Positions 7,468-13,953 of a stretch of DNA of 15,282 nucleotides are shown here, in pieces. The stretch lies in contig JANTGQ010000016.1 of assembly GCA_024762845.1 (NCBI GenBank), positions 1-15,282 on the forward strand. Direction: 5' to 3'. Position 1 is the stretch's first letter. Each line of letters starts with the position of its first letter. Below the pieces are notes generated by a model that saw nothing but the letters and a program-made list of their open reading frames with translations, did not search any database and was not told the DNA's origin. The stretch is from Nitratifractor sp. (lineage in GTDB: Bacteria; Campylobacterota; Campylobacteria; Campylobacterales; Sulfurovaceae). Position numbers and translations under genes: made by a program.

Positions 7468-8712
7468 GTGTACTATGAAGTAGAGTATCTCTATCGTGGG
7501 CAAAAAAAAAGCAAAAGTGTAGAGGCTGAAAATGCGGTAGTTGCCTCTTCACAGGTAAAAAAAGAGCAGAATAATATAATTGTTATAAGCACCAAAGAGG
7601 TAGGAGCACCAGCTTCAAAAGTTATGGATGATATGCTCAAACAACTTAACTCTTATACATCAAAAAATATTTCAGTAGACGAAAAAATAGCCGCAATTAG
7701 ACAAATTGCAGTTATGACAGATGCTGGTTTACCTATCTATGATGTGCTCGAAGATATAGTTGAAAATAGTAAAAATCCCGCACTTAAAAATATTCTATCA
7801 CAAGCTGCTAACGATATTAATGCAGGTAAAAGCATGTCTCAAGCTTTAGACCCGCATAAAGAGCAGATGGGGCATATTGTTATGGCTATGACCAAACTAG
7901 GCGAAAAGACAGGTAACTTTTCTGCTTCGTATATGAAGCTCGCAGAGATACTAGAGGTTATGCGAGAGAATAGAAGTAAATTTCTAAAAGCCATTCGCTA
8001 CCCAATAACTGTAATTGCAGCCCTTATTATCGCTTTTATAATTGTTATAACGCAGGTAGTTCCAAAATTTCGAGAGATTTTTGCAGAACTTGGCGCCGAT
8101 TTACCACTTGCAACCAAATTTCTACTTGCAACAGAGAGCTTTTTAAGCAACTATGGACTCTATATAATTCTTGTTTTGGTTCTACTCTTTTTTATATTTC
8201 GCTTCTTTTATAAAAGTAATCCAGAGTTTCGCCTTTTTGTAGATAGAATATTGGCAAATAAACGTTTTTACCTTATAGGTAAAGTTGTCTATCTTGCAAA
8301 TATCTATAACTATATATTGGTTTTAGAGTCTCTTATTAAAGCTGGAATACCAGTCTCAGAAGCGCTAGAAACTGCTGTTAGAGTTGTAGAAAACAGTTAT
8401 ATTAAACAGCAACTACAAACTATTAATACAAATATAGGAAAAGGTGTTTCTCTCTCAGAAGCTTTTGAAAAAACCGGTCTTTTTGAGAATATGATTTTGC
8501 AAATGATACGTGCCGGAGAGAGTAGTGGTCAGCTCGACCATATGTTAGGTAAAGCGAGAGATTACTACAATATGAAGTTCCAAAACCTTATAGATAACCT
8601 ATCTGCCTATATAGAACCGATTATGATTACTATGATTGCAGGTTTAGTTTTACTCTTGGCATTAGGAATATTTATGCCAATGTGGGATTTAGGAAGAGCC
8701 GCAAGAGGGTAA
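7468..8712 (+). CDS. mshG: Inner-membrane platform protein, MshG/GspF family
   Basis: This 414-residue polytopic platform protein would work with the MshE ATPase. Two T2SSF (GspF) repeats are visible, at about residues 73-199 and 276-407. Each carries the family's glycine-rich helix pair (AVMTDAGLPIYDVLEDI and ESLIKAGIPVSEALETA, then MTKLGEKTGN and MIRAGESSGQ). Membrane helices lie at about 180-200, 229-249 and 384-406. The start is a GTG 2 bases after the mshE stop, preceded by GAGGT. The N-terminus (YYEVEYLYRGQKKSKSVEAE) matches the usual beginning of GspF proteins, so no upstream extension is needed. A nine-A run at 7502-7510 falls in codons 12-15. This is the last gene of the operon, and a terminator overlaps its stop. 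Equivalent to CtsF in Campylobacter. Confidence 0.95.
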   Translation: MYYEVEYLYRGQKKSKSVEAENAVVASSQVKKEQNNIIVISTKEVGAPASKVMDDMLKQLNSYTSKNISVDEKIAAIRQIAVMTDAGLPIYDVLEDIVENSKNPALKNILSQAANDINAGKSMSQALDPHKEQMGHIVMAMTKLGEKTGNFSASYMKLAEILEVMRENRSKFLKAIRYPITVIAALIIAFIIVITQVVPKFREIFAELGADLPLATKFLLATESFLSNYGLYIILVLVLLFFIFRFFYKSNPEFRLFVDRILANKRFYLIGKVVYLANIYNYILVLESLIKAGIPVSEALETAVRVVENSYIKQQLQTINTNIGKGVSLSEAFEKTGLFENMILQMIRAGESSGQLDHMLGKARDYYNMKFQNLIDNLSAYIEPIMITMIAGLVLLLALGIFMPMWDLGRAARG

Positions 8713-8728
8713 GAAAACCCCTCTTTTT
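8703..8728 (+). terminator. Intrinsic terminator of the msh-like operon
   Basis: AAGAGGG (8703-8709) pairs perfectly with CCCTCTT (8719-8725) around a 9-base loop, and a run of five T residues (8724-8728) closes the structure. The left arm lies in the last codons of mshG and the stop codon is in the loop, so termination is tightly coupled to the end of the operon. Confidence 0.75.
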
Positions 8729-8739
8729 AGAGCTGTCCC

Positions 8740-8938
8740 TTAAACCCAGATTATGCATTAGAGATTACAGAACTCTACACAAACCATTGCACTGTAGGCA
8801 CTAACGGAGAAACCATCGATGCACCTGCGGGTGCACCTCATGACCGTAGGGAATCCACACTTGCACAGTTTTCCGCAAATACCTTCAGCACAAGCGTTTG
8901 GCAGATTTCAAGTAACTCTAATGCATCATCCAAGTTAA
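8740..8938. mobile_element. Possible MITE-like element or mobile-element relic with TTAA flanks
   Basis: The convergent intergenic region between mshG and the DUF5718 gene holds a segment of 191 bases (8744-8934) with imperfect inverted ends. The left end reads ACCCAGATTATGCATTAGAG. The right end, read on the other strand, is CTTGGATGATGCATTAGAG, sharing an exact 11-base core (ATGCATTAGAG) and several bases outside it. TTAA borders both sides (8740-8743 and 8935-8938), as a target duplication would. The interior is noticeably richer in GC than the neighbouring genes and contains a small hairpin (TGCACC at 8820-8825 with GGTGCA at 8830-8835). One + frame is open from 8731 to the TAG at 8941 (about 70 codons, no ATG), and a short - frame is also open. 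I do not recognise either peptide. The segment could be a non-autonomous element, a decayed insertion sequence or a fragment of a lost gene. Confidence 0.4.
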
Positions 8939-8952
8939 AATAGCAAGTTTTA

Positions 8953-9747
8953 CTAAAATACCTTTTGCTCTAAAATAATTTTACTCTCACTCTTTTCAAG
9001 AGAATTGTCATCATATCTTTTATCGTATGCTACTACAAAAATTTCATCACCACTTTGCAGATAGTTCTCTTCTCCAAACTTCTCGTATGCTGTTGCACCA
9101 ATAGATATAAGAGCCTGCTTTGGATAATTGCAATTTTCTAAATGCGATGCGATATCTTCTAAAGGTCCAAAATCTTCTTGATGATTAATCTTCTCTATAA
9201 GCCACTCTTTTAACTGTGAATAAAAGTAAGAGTATCCCAAAAGAGGTGCATCTACACCGTATGGGTGTAGCGTGCCATCTCTTCGTACATAGGAGCAGAG
9301 ATGGTAATTATCCATCACACCACCCTCTTCAAATTTATCAATAGCTATCCACTGCTTTGCAACGCCTTTAGAAAAACTCCCCCAACTCTTCTTTTCAGAA
9401 ATCTTATCTGCACCCTCTTTTCGAATTGTACAGTCGTTAAAGGTTGTAAACTCTTTAGCAATTAAATCAACAACTTTTTTATTCTCATCATAGACAATAT
9501 CAAAATGTATTGCAATCTCTGGCTCTACCTGCGCATTCGCCTCATAGTCTGGCAACTCCAACTTCTCGCTGTGTAGAGAGTAAGTTCCTAAAAAACACTC
9601 CGACTCGGGCAAATAGAAAGGGAAAACCCCTTTGGGTTCATCCTCTTTTGTCTCTATATTTTCAAAATCTTTTAGTTCACCAGCTTGCTGTAGGTGTTTT
9701 GCAAAATTTCCGGCAACACCTAAACCTATACTATCTTTAAATTTCAT
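8953..9747 (-). CDS. DUF5718 family protein with fumarylacetoacetase-like fold features
   Basis: This 264-residue protein belongs, as far as I can recognise, to the uncharacterised DUF5718 family common in Campylobacterota. Several stretches line up with the fumarylacetoacetate hydrolase (FAH) fold. An acidic pair E75-x-E77 (VEPEIAIHFDIVYD) is followed 28 residues later by Asp105 (TTFNDCTIR), matching the E-x-E...D metal site. SWGSFSKGVAKQWIAIDKF resembles the FAH substrate-loop region, and GDEIFVVAYD lies near the C-terminus like the FAH GD-V strand. The substrate and reaction are unknown. I chose the ATG at 9747 because AAGG lies 6 bases upstream, rather than a TTG two codons earlier. The start is 9 bases after the kdsB stop, and the ribosome site overlaps that stop, so the two genes form one operon. 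The shared operon does not by itself imply an LPS function. Confidence 0.75.
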   Translation of the reverse strand: MKFKDSIGLGVAGNFAKHLQQAGELKDFENIETKEDEPKGVFPFYLPESECFLGTYSLHSEKLELPDYEANAQVEPEIAIHFDIVYDENKKVVDLIAKEFTTFNDCTIRKEGADKISEKKSWGSFSKGVAKQWIAIDKFEEGGVMDNYHLCSYVRRDGTLHPYGVDAPLLGYSYFYSQLKEWLIEKINHQEDFGPLEDIASHLENCNYPKQALISIGATAYEKFGEENYLQSGDEIFVVAYDKRYDDNSLEKSESKIILEQKVF

Positions 9748-9756
9748 TAACAACCT

Positions 9757-10476
9757 TTATAAAATATGTTTTCGTAGCGCTCTATCTAAATCCTCTTTGG
9801 TATCAATACCAAAACTGCTACTCTCTACCTCGGCTAATGCTATTTGATAGCCATTATCGAGTATTCGTAACTGTTCGAGCTTCTCTATATCTTCTAGTAC
9901 ACCTGCATCCATACTACAAAATGCTTCTAGTTTTTTCATTGTAAAGCCATAAAGCCCCAAATGTGCTTTATATTCATTGAGCTCCTGGTTTCTGCAATAT
10001 GGCACCAACGATCTCGAAAAATAAAGCGCCCTGCCCCCTAAATTTGTAACAACTTTTACAATGTTTGGGTTTTGTGCAGTGTGTGCATCGATTATCTTAT
10101 AACAGCTTGTAGCAATTACGTCAAAATTCTCTACATTCTCTTTGGTGATATCCACCATTTGCTGTACAACATCTTGTTCGATAAAAGGCTCATCTGCCTG
10201 TACATTTATAATAATCTCATCATCATTTAGTTGCAACTTCTGCGCTGCCTCATAAATTCTATCGGTTCCAGATTTACAACTCTCCGAAGTTAAAACAGCC
10301 TCTAAACCATGGTTTTTTACCGCATCAACCACCTCTTGAGAATCTGTAGCAATTACAACACTATCTATCTCTTCTACAGCTTTCGCAGTCTTTACAACCA
10401 TTGGCAGACCACCAATATCTGCAAGCACCTTGTTAGGCAATCGCGAAGACGCCAACCTTGCTGGAATAATTATCAT
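9757..10476 (-). CDS. kdsB: 3-deoxy-manno-octulosonate cytidylyltransferase (CMP-Kdo synthetase)
   Basis: KdsB activates Kdo with CTP to give CMP-Kdo, the donor for the inner core of lipopolysaccharide, in the cytoplasm. From the ATG at 10476 the protein is 239 residues, close to the usual length. It opens with the nucleotidyltransferase signature MIIIPARLASSRLPNK (residues 1-16). The CKSGTDRIYEA motif (67-77) and the metal-binding NVQADEPFI loop (91-99, with Ala where most enzymes have Gly) follow. YFSRSLVPY and LGLYGF complete the family pattern. An in-frame upstream ATG at 10506 would add ten residues, but the internal ATG has an AAAGGTGAG ribosome site and matches the normal start of KdsB. 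It is the first gene of a minus-strand pair with the DUF5718 gene and is transcribed divergently from purH. Confidence 0.93.
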   Translation of the reverse strand: MIIIPARLASSRLPNKVLADIGGLPMVVKTAKAVEEIDSVVIATDSQEVVDAVKNHGLEAVLTSESCKSGTDRIYEAAQKLQLNDDEIIINVQADEPFIEQDVVQQMVDITKENVENFDVIATSCYKIIDAHTAQNPNIVKVVTNLGGRALYFSRSLVPYCRNQELNEYKAHLGLYGFTMKKLEAFCSMDAGVLEDIEKLEQLRILDNGYQIALAEVESSSFGIDTKEDLDRALRKHIL

Positions 10477-10517
10477 ATACTCACCTTTTGTGCTCGTAAA
10501 AGCCAAATTATCCCAAT

Positions 10518-10523
10518 ATTATA
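10518..10523 (-). promoter_or_regulatory. -10 box of the kdsB operon
   Basis: On the minus strand this reads TATAAT, about 42 bases before the kdsB ATG. No good -35 element is apparent, which is normal for Campylobacterota vegetative promoters. The box occupies the -35 position of the opposing purH promoter. Confidence 0.55.
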
Positions 10524-10540
10524 CATAAAGCCACATTAGA

Positions 10541-10546
10541 TATAAT
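10541..10546 (+). promoter_or_regulatory. -10 box of purH
   Basis: TATAAT lies 31 bases before the purH ATG, placing the likely transcript start near 10553. With a 17-base spacer its -35 slot is 10518-10523, the kdsB -10 box on the other strand. The purH ribosome site AAGGA is at 10566-10570. Confidence 0.6.
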
Positions 10547-10577
10547 TACATTTTCATTTTAATGCAAGGATTATTAT

Positions 10578-12110
10578 ATGAGAGCACTCTTAAGTGTTAG
10601 TGATAAAAGCGGTATTGTCGACTTTGCAAAAGGTCTAAAAGAGCTCGGATTTGAAATTATCTCCACAGGCGGCACATACAAACAGATTAAAGATGCAGGT
10701 ATAGAAGTTACCGAAATTGACGAAGTAACAAAGTTCCCAGAGTGCTTTGATGGTCGTGTTAAGACACTCAACCCCTATGTACACGGCGGTATTCTCTACA
10801 AAAGAGAGTGCGACGCACATACACAAGAGGCTCAAAAATTAAATATTACCGGTATCGACCTTGTTTGTGTAAACCTCTACCCATTTAAAGAGACTATAGA
10901 GAGAACAGAAGATTTTGATGAAATCATAGAAAATATAGATATCGGCGGACCAACGATGGTACGCTCTGCTGCGAAAAACTTTAATGATGTGCTCATTGTA
11001 ACTGACAGCAGTGACTACACAAAAGTATTAGATGCACTTAAAGAGAACCAAGATACTTTAGAGTTTAGACGCGACTTAATGATAAAAGCCTTTGAACATA
11101 CAGCTGCATATGACAGTATGATAGCAAACTATATGAATGGCAGATTCAACAACGGTTTTGGTGCCAAACAGTTTATTGTAGGTAGCAAAGTTTTCGATAC
11201 ACGTTATGGCGAAAACCCACACCAAAACGGTGCACTCTATGAGTTCGACAACTTCTTTAGCAAACACTTTAAAACACTCAAAGGCGAAGCGAGTTTTAAC
11301 AACCTAACAGATATCAACGGAGCTGTTAAAATTGCAAGTAGTTTTGGAGACAAAAATGCAGTATGTATTGTAAAACACGGTAACCCTTGCGGTTTTGCTC
11401 TTAAAGAGGCGCTACTAGACTCTTACACCGAAGCACTCAAGTGCGACCCAATCTCTGCATTTGGTGGAGTTGTTGCAGTAAACGGTACTGTCGATTTAGA
11501 GCTGGCTAAAAAGATGAACGAAATCTTTTTAGAGGTAGTAATTGCAGCAAACTTTACACCAGAAGCACTAGAAGCATTTGGTAAGAAAAAGAGACTAAAA
11601 CTCTTTAGTTTCGATAGCGAAAAACTTCTACGTGCAAACGACAAAGCTGACTTTAAACATATTAACGGCGGCTTTGTCTACCAAAATAGCGACTGCATAT
11701 GCGATAACGAAGTAACAAATGCAAAACTAGTTACTAAACTCGAAGCTACAAAAGAGCAAATACAAGACCTAGAAATCGCATGGAAAGTAGCAGGACTTAC
11801 AAAAAGTAACTGCGTAGTATATGTAAAAAATGGTGCAATGGTTGCAGTAGGTATGGGAATGACAAGCCGTGTAGATGCAGCACAGTGTGCCATTAAAAAA
11901 GCAAAAGAGCTTGGTTTAAGTATCGAAGGCTCTGCAATGGCAAGCGAAGCATTCTTCCCATTTAGAGACTCTGTAGATGCTGCAGCAGCGGCTGGTGTAA
12001 AAGCAATTATACAACCAGGCGGAAGCATTAGAGATAGCGAAGTAATCGAATCTGCAAATGAGCATGGTATTGCCATGTACTTTACAAGTGTAAGACACTT
12101 CTTGCATTAA
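10578..12110 (+). CDS. purH: Bifunctional AICAR formyltransferase / IMP cyclohydrolase
   Basis: PurH carries out the last two steps of purine synthesis, formylating AICAR with 10-formyl-tetrahydrofolate and closing the ring to IMP. The 510-residue length is standard. The N-terminal MGS-like cyclohydrolase domain (about 1-190) shows [44 protein letters not shown] (Asn where many homologues have His in KTLHP) and [16 protein letters not shown]. The transformylase part (about 195-510) has the catalytic KHGNPCG motif (Lys266 and His267), [11 protein letters not shown] and the C-terminal QPGGSIRD with RHFLH. The ATG follows AAGGA at 7 bases. It appears to be transcribed alone, with a 206-base gap downstream containing a strong hairpin. 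Confidence 0.97.
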   Translation: MRALLSVSDKSGIVDFAKGLKELGFEIISTGGTYKQIKDAGIEVTEIDEVTKFPECFDGRVKTLNPYVHGGILYKRECDAHTQEAQKLNITGIDLVCVNLYPFKETIERTEDFDEIIENIDIGGPTMVRSAAKNFNDVLIVTDSSDYTKVLDALKENQDTLEFRRDLMIKAFEHTAAYDSMIANYMNGRFNNGFGAKQFIVGSKVFDTRYGENPHQNGALYEFDNFFSKHFKTLKGEASFNNLTDINGAVKIASSFGDKNAVCIVKHGNPCGFALKEALLDSYTEALKCDPISAFGGVVAVNGTVDLELAKKMNEIFLEVVIAANFTPEALEAFGKKKRLKLFSFDSEKLLRANDKADFKHINGGFVYQNSDCICDNEVTNAKLVTKLEATKEQIQDLEIAWKVAGLTKSNCVVYVKNGAMVAVGMGMTSRVDAAQCAIKKAKELGLSIEGSAMASEAFFPFRDSVDAAAAAGVKAIIQPGGSIRDSEVIESANEHGIAMYFTSVRHFLH

Positions 12111-12119
12111 TTCACCCCT

Positions 12120-12143
12120 TTGGTGCATACTTTTATGCACCAA
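12120..12143 (+). terminator. Perfect 10-bp hairpin after purH
   Basis: TTGGTGCATA (12120-12129) and TATGCACCAA (12134-12143) form a perfect 10-base-pair stem with a CTTT loop, starting 9 bases past the purH stop. A U-tract is missing (CACCTCTACTTT follows), so it may be a weak terminator or a 3'-end stabiliser rather than a classic intrinsic terminator. Confidence 0.5.
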
Positions 12144-12219
12144 CACCTCTACTTTAAAACCCATACCCTAATAAATTACTTAATTTTACCAAATAACCTT
12201 CTCTTTAGCTAAACGTTGA

Positions 12220-12249
12220 TTGACATACACTAAAGGATTTTGATATAAT
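12220..12249 (+). promoter_or_regulatory. Strong sigma-70 promoter of the cbpA-hspR operon
   Basis: A perfect TTGACA at 12220-12225 is separated by 18 bases from a perfect TATAAT at 12244-12249, which also has the extended -10 TG at 12241-12242. The transcript should begin near 12256. A consensus -35 is unusual for this group and suggests a strong basal promoter that needs a repressor. Confidence 0.8.
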
Positions 12250-12255
12250 CTTTAA

Positions 12256-12298
12256 AGAGTTTATAACTAATACTCTAGGAGTATAAAATCCCCTAGAG
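12256..12298 (+). promoter_or_regulatory. Nested inverted repeats, probable HspR operator in the cbpA leader
   Basis: Three overlapping dyads follow the -10 box: AGAGT (12256-12260) with ACTCT (12272-12276), spacer 11; TACTC (12271-12275) with GAGTA (12279-12283), spacer 3; and CTCTAGG (12273-12279) with CCTAGAG (12292-12298), spacer 12. The GAGT...ACTC half-sites recall the HAIR element (CTTGAGT-N7-ACTCAAG) bound by HspR, although the spacing differs. The location over the transcript start suits autorepression by the HspR encoded in this operon. The third dyad could instead form a hairpin just before the ribosome site. Confidence 0.45.
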
Positions 12299-12316
12299 AG
12301 AATAAGGAGATACTAT

Positions 12317-13222
12317 ATGGCAAAAAGTTTATACGAAACATTAGGGGTAAGCGAAAGTGCATCGGCAGACGAAATTAAAAAAGCATACCGAAAATTAGCA
12401 AGAAAATATCACCCCGATATAAACAAAGACCCAGAGAGTCAAGATAAATTTAAAGAGATAAATGCCGCTTACGAGGTACTAAGCGATAGCGAGAAAAAAG
12501 CACAATACGACCAATTCGGCGACCAAATGTTTGGTGGTCAAAACTTTAGCGACTTCGCCCGCTCACAAGGTGGCGAGGTAGATTTAGACGACATCTTACG
12601 CTCCATGTTTGGTGGTGGGGGCTTTAGCTCTGGCGGTTTTGGCTCTAGCAGAGGTTTTGGTGGGCAATCTGGCTTTGGAGGTTCTGGTTTTGGAGGTTCT
12701 GGTTTTGGTGGCGGCTACGGAGCACCAGACCTAGATATAAAAACAACAATCACAGTACCATTTATAACCGCTGTACTTGGTGGTAAACATCACGTAACAA
12801 CAGAGAGTGGAGAGAGCTTCGATATAAAAATACCAGCCGGTATAAAAACAGGCAAAACTTTGCGTGTTAGAAACAAAGGCAAAAGCTACAGTGGACAAAG
12901 AGGAGACCTCTTAATTACAGTAACTGTAGCCCCATCACCCGAGTATAAAAGAGAGGGTGATAACATCTATAAAACTATAGATGTTCCGCTTAAAAGTGCT
13001 CTCTTTGGTGGAAAAATAGAGGTAGAGACCCCAGAGAAAAAAGTAACTCTAAAGGTACCTACAAATACCAAAAATGGTCAAAAATTTAGACTAAAAGAGA
13101 AAGGCTTTCCAAAATCAACAGGTGGAAAAGGCGATTTGTATCTCGTTGCAAATATCACACTACCAGATGTAGATACGCTTGATGATGAACTAAAACAATG
13201 TTTAGAAAAATTACCAGAGTAA
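12317..13222 (+). CDS. cbpA: DnaJ-family co-chaperone CbpA (type B Hsp40, no zinc finger)
   Basis: This 301-residue Hsp40 would stimulate a DnaK-type chaperone in the cytoplasm. Residues 1-68 are a J domain with the essential HPD tripeptide at 32-34. Residues about 71-136 are a Gly/Phe-rich linker with [12 protein letters not shown] repeats. Two beta-rich substrate-binding domains follow (about 140-215 and 216-295), with no CxxCxGxG zinc modules, so it is CbpA rather than canonical DnaJ. AAGGAGA sits 6 bases before the ATG. The gene heads the operon and is followed by hspR after 10 bases, whose ribosome site overlaps the cbpA stop. The cbpA-hspR order matches the Helicobacter pylori heat-shock operon. 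Confidence 0.93.
   Translation: MAKSLYETLGVSESASADEIKKAYRKLARKYHPDINKDPESQDKFKEINAAYEVLSDSEKKAQYDQFGDQMFGGQNFSDFARSQGGEVDLDDILRSMFGGGGFSSGGFGSSRGFGGQSGFGGSGFGGSGFGGGYGAPDLDIKTTITVPFITAVLGGKHHVTTESGESFDIKIPAGIKTGKTLRVRNKGKSYSGQRGDLLITVTVAPSPEYKREGDNIYKTIDVPLKSALFGGKIEVETPEKKVTLKVPTNTKNGQKFRLKEKGFPKSTGGKGDLYLVANITLPDVDTLDDELKQCLEKLPE
12674..12703 (+). repeat. Two perfect 15-base tandem repeats inside cbpA
   Basis: TTTGGAGGTTCTGGT occurs twice in direct succession (12674-12688, 12689-12703), encoding FGGSG units of the Gly/Phe linker. A degenerate third unit follows. The in-frame unit length allows copy number to change without a frameshift. Confidence 0.85.
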
Positions 13223-13232
13223 GGAGGGTATT

Positions 13233-13610
13233 ATGCACAGTTACGATGAACCAGTCTACTTAATAAGCATAGTATCATCTATGCTCAATATTCACCCACA
13301 AACCCTAAGGCAGTACGAAAGAGACGGGCTAATAAGCCCATCAAGAACATCAGGTAGAATGCGCCTCTACTCTCAAAGAGATATCGACAGAATGAAGATG
13401 ATTCTTCGACTCACAAGAGATTTAGGGGTAAACATAGCCGGAATCGATATTATCTTACGTCTTAAAGAGCAGATGGAAGAGATGGAGTACGAAATCGAAA
13501 ACCTAAAAGGACAACTACAAGATGCTAATGCATTTGGCAGCGTACCTAAGAGTAAGGCTATTGTAAAAAAGAGCAGATACGATATTATAATCTTCGAAGA
13601 AGATAACTAA
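13233..13610 (+). CDS. hspR: Heat-shock repressor HspR (MerR family)
   Basis: This 125-residue MerR-type DNA-binding repressor controls chaperone genes. The winged helix-turn-helix is at about residues 7-75, with ISIVSSMLNIHPQTLRQYER, the wing region GLISPSRTSGRMRLYSQRD and the second helical pair IDRMKMILRLTRDLGVNIAG. A charged coiled coil for dimerisation follows (about 73-97). The lysine-rich tail (SKAIVKKSRYDIIIF) resembles tails seen in HspR proteins. A very strong AGGAGG ribosome site (13222-13227) lies 5 bases before the ATG. By analogy with Helicobacter and Campylobacter it should repress its own operon through the dyads near 12256-12298, with a chaperone acting as co-repressor. That is inference. 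Confidence 0.92.
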   Translation: MHSYDEPVYLISIVSSMLNIHPQTLRQYERDGLISPSRTSGRMRLYSQRDIDRMKMILRLTRDLGVNIAGIDIILRLKEQMEEMEYEIENLKGQLQDANAFGSVPKSKAIVKKSRYDIIIFEEDN

Positions 13611-13619
13611 AGGCAAAAG

Positions 13620-13946
13620 ATGCAAAGTAAAGAGCAGAGTGAACTAAAAATATATATCGACAATACCGATAGCTACAAAGAGCAGCCACTATGGAAATAC
13701 ATTTTACAAAGTGTAGAAGAGTCTCATTTAACAGGGGCTACAGTCTATAAAGCTGTAGCAGGTATCGGGAGTAACGCAACACTGCACACATTTGATATTC
13801 TAAACCTCTCAAATGAAATGCCTCTTACAATAGAGATAATAGATACAGACGAAAAGATAGCCCTTTTCCTAGAGCAGCACAAAGATGCCCTAAAAAATCT
13901 ATTTATCACAAAACATACAACACAAGTTGTAAGCTTTAACCAGTAG
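13620..13946 (+). CDS. DUF190 family protein associated with CrcB
   Basis: This 108-residue soluble protein of the DUF190 family has a small PII-like alpha/beta fold. Recognisable features are LKIYIDNTDSYKEQPLWKYI near the N-terminus, HLTGATVYKAVAGIGS (about 36-51) and the later strand LTIEIIDTDEKI. DUF190 genes are often found next to crcB, as here, where crcB starts 7 bases after the stop. A regulatory or accessory role in fluoride export is plausible but unproven. The ATG lies 9 bases after hspR with AAAGG as ribosome site, so it belongs to the heat-shock repressor operon by spacing. It has no signal peptide or membrane helix. Confidence 0.85.
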   Translation: MQSKEQSELKIYIDNTDSYKEQPLWKYILQSVEESHLTGATVYKAVAGIGSNATLHTFDILNLSNEMPLTIEIIDTDEKIALFLEQHKDALKNLFITKHTTQVVSFNQ

Positions 13947-13953
13947 GTATCGC

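Noticed and set aside
8744..8934. CRISPR or tRNA-like structure in the mshG downstream region
   Set aside because: There are no regularly spaced direct repeats and no cloverleaf with a T-loop (GTTCRAAY) motif.
8935..8970. Possible terminator for the minus-strand DUF5718 gene (AGCAA/TTGCT arms followed by ATTTT)
   Set aside because: The stem is only five base pairs with an 18-base loop and overlaps the coding end; too weak to annotate.
10477..10506. Ten-residue N-terminal extension of KdsB from an upstream ATG
   Set aside because: KdsB normally begins at MIIIPARLAS, the internal ATG has an excellent ribosome site, and that site would lie within the extension.
11678..12076. Long antisense open frame inside purH
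   Set aside because: It is a composition shadow of the purH reading frame; its Ala/Ser-rich translation has no domain and no ribosome site supports it.
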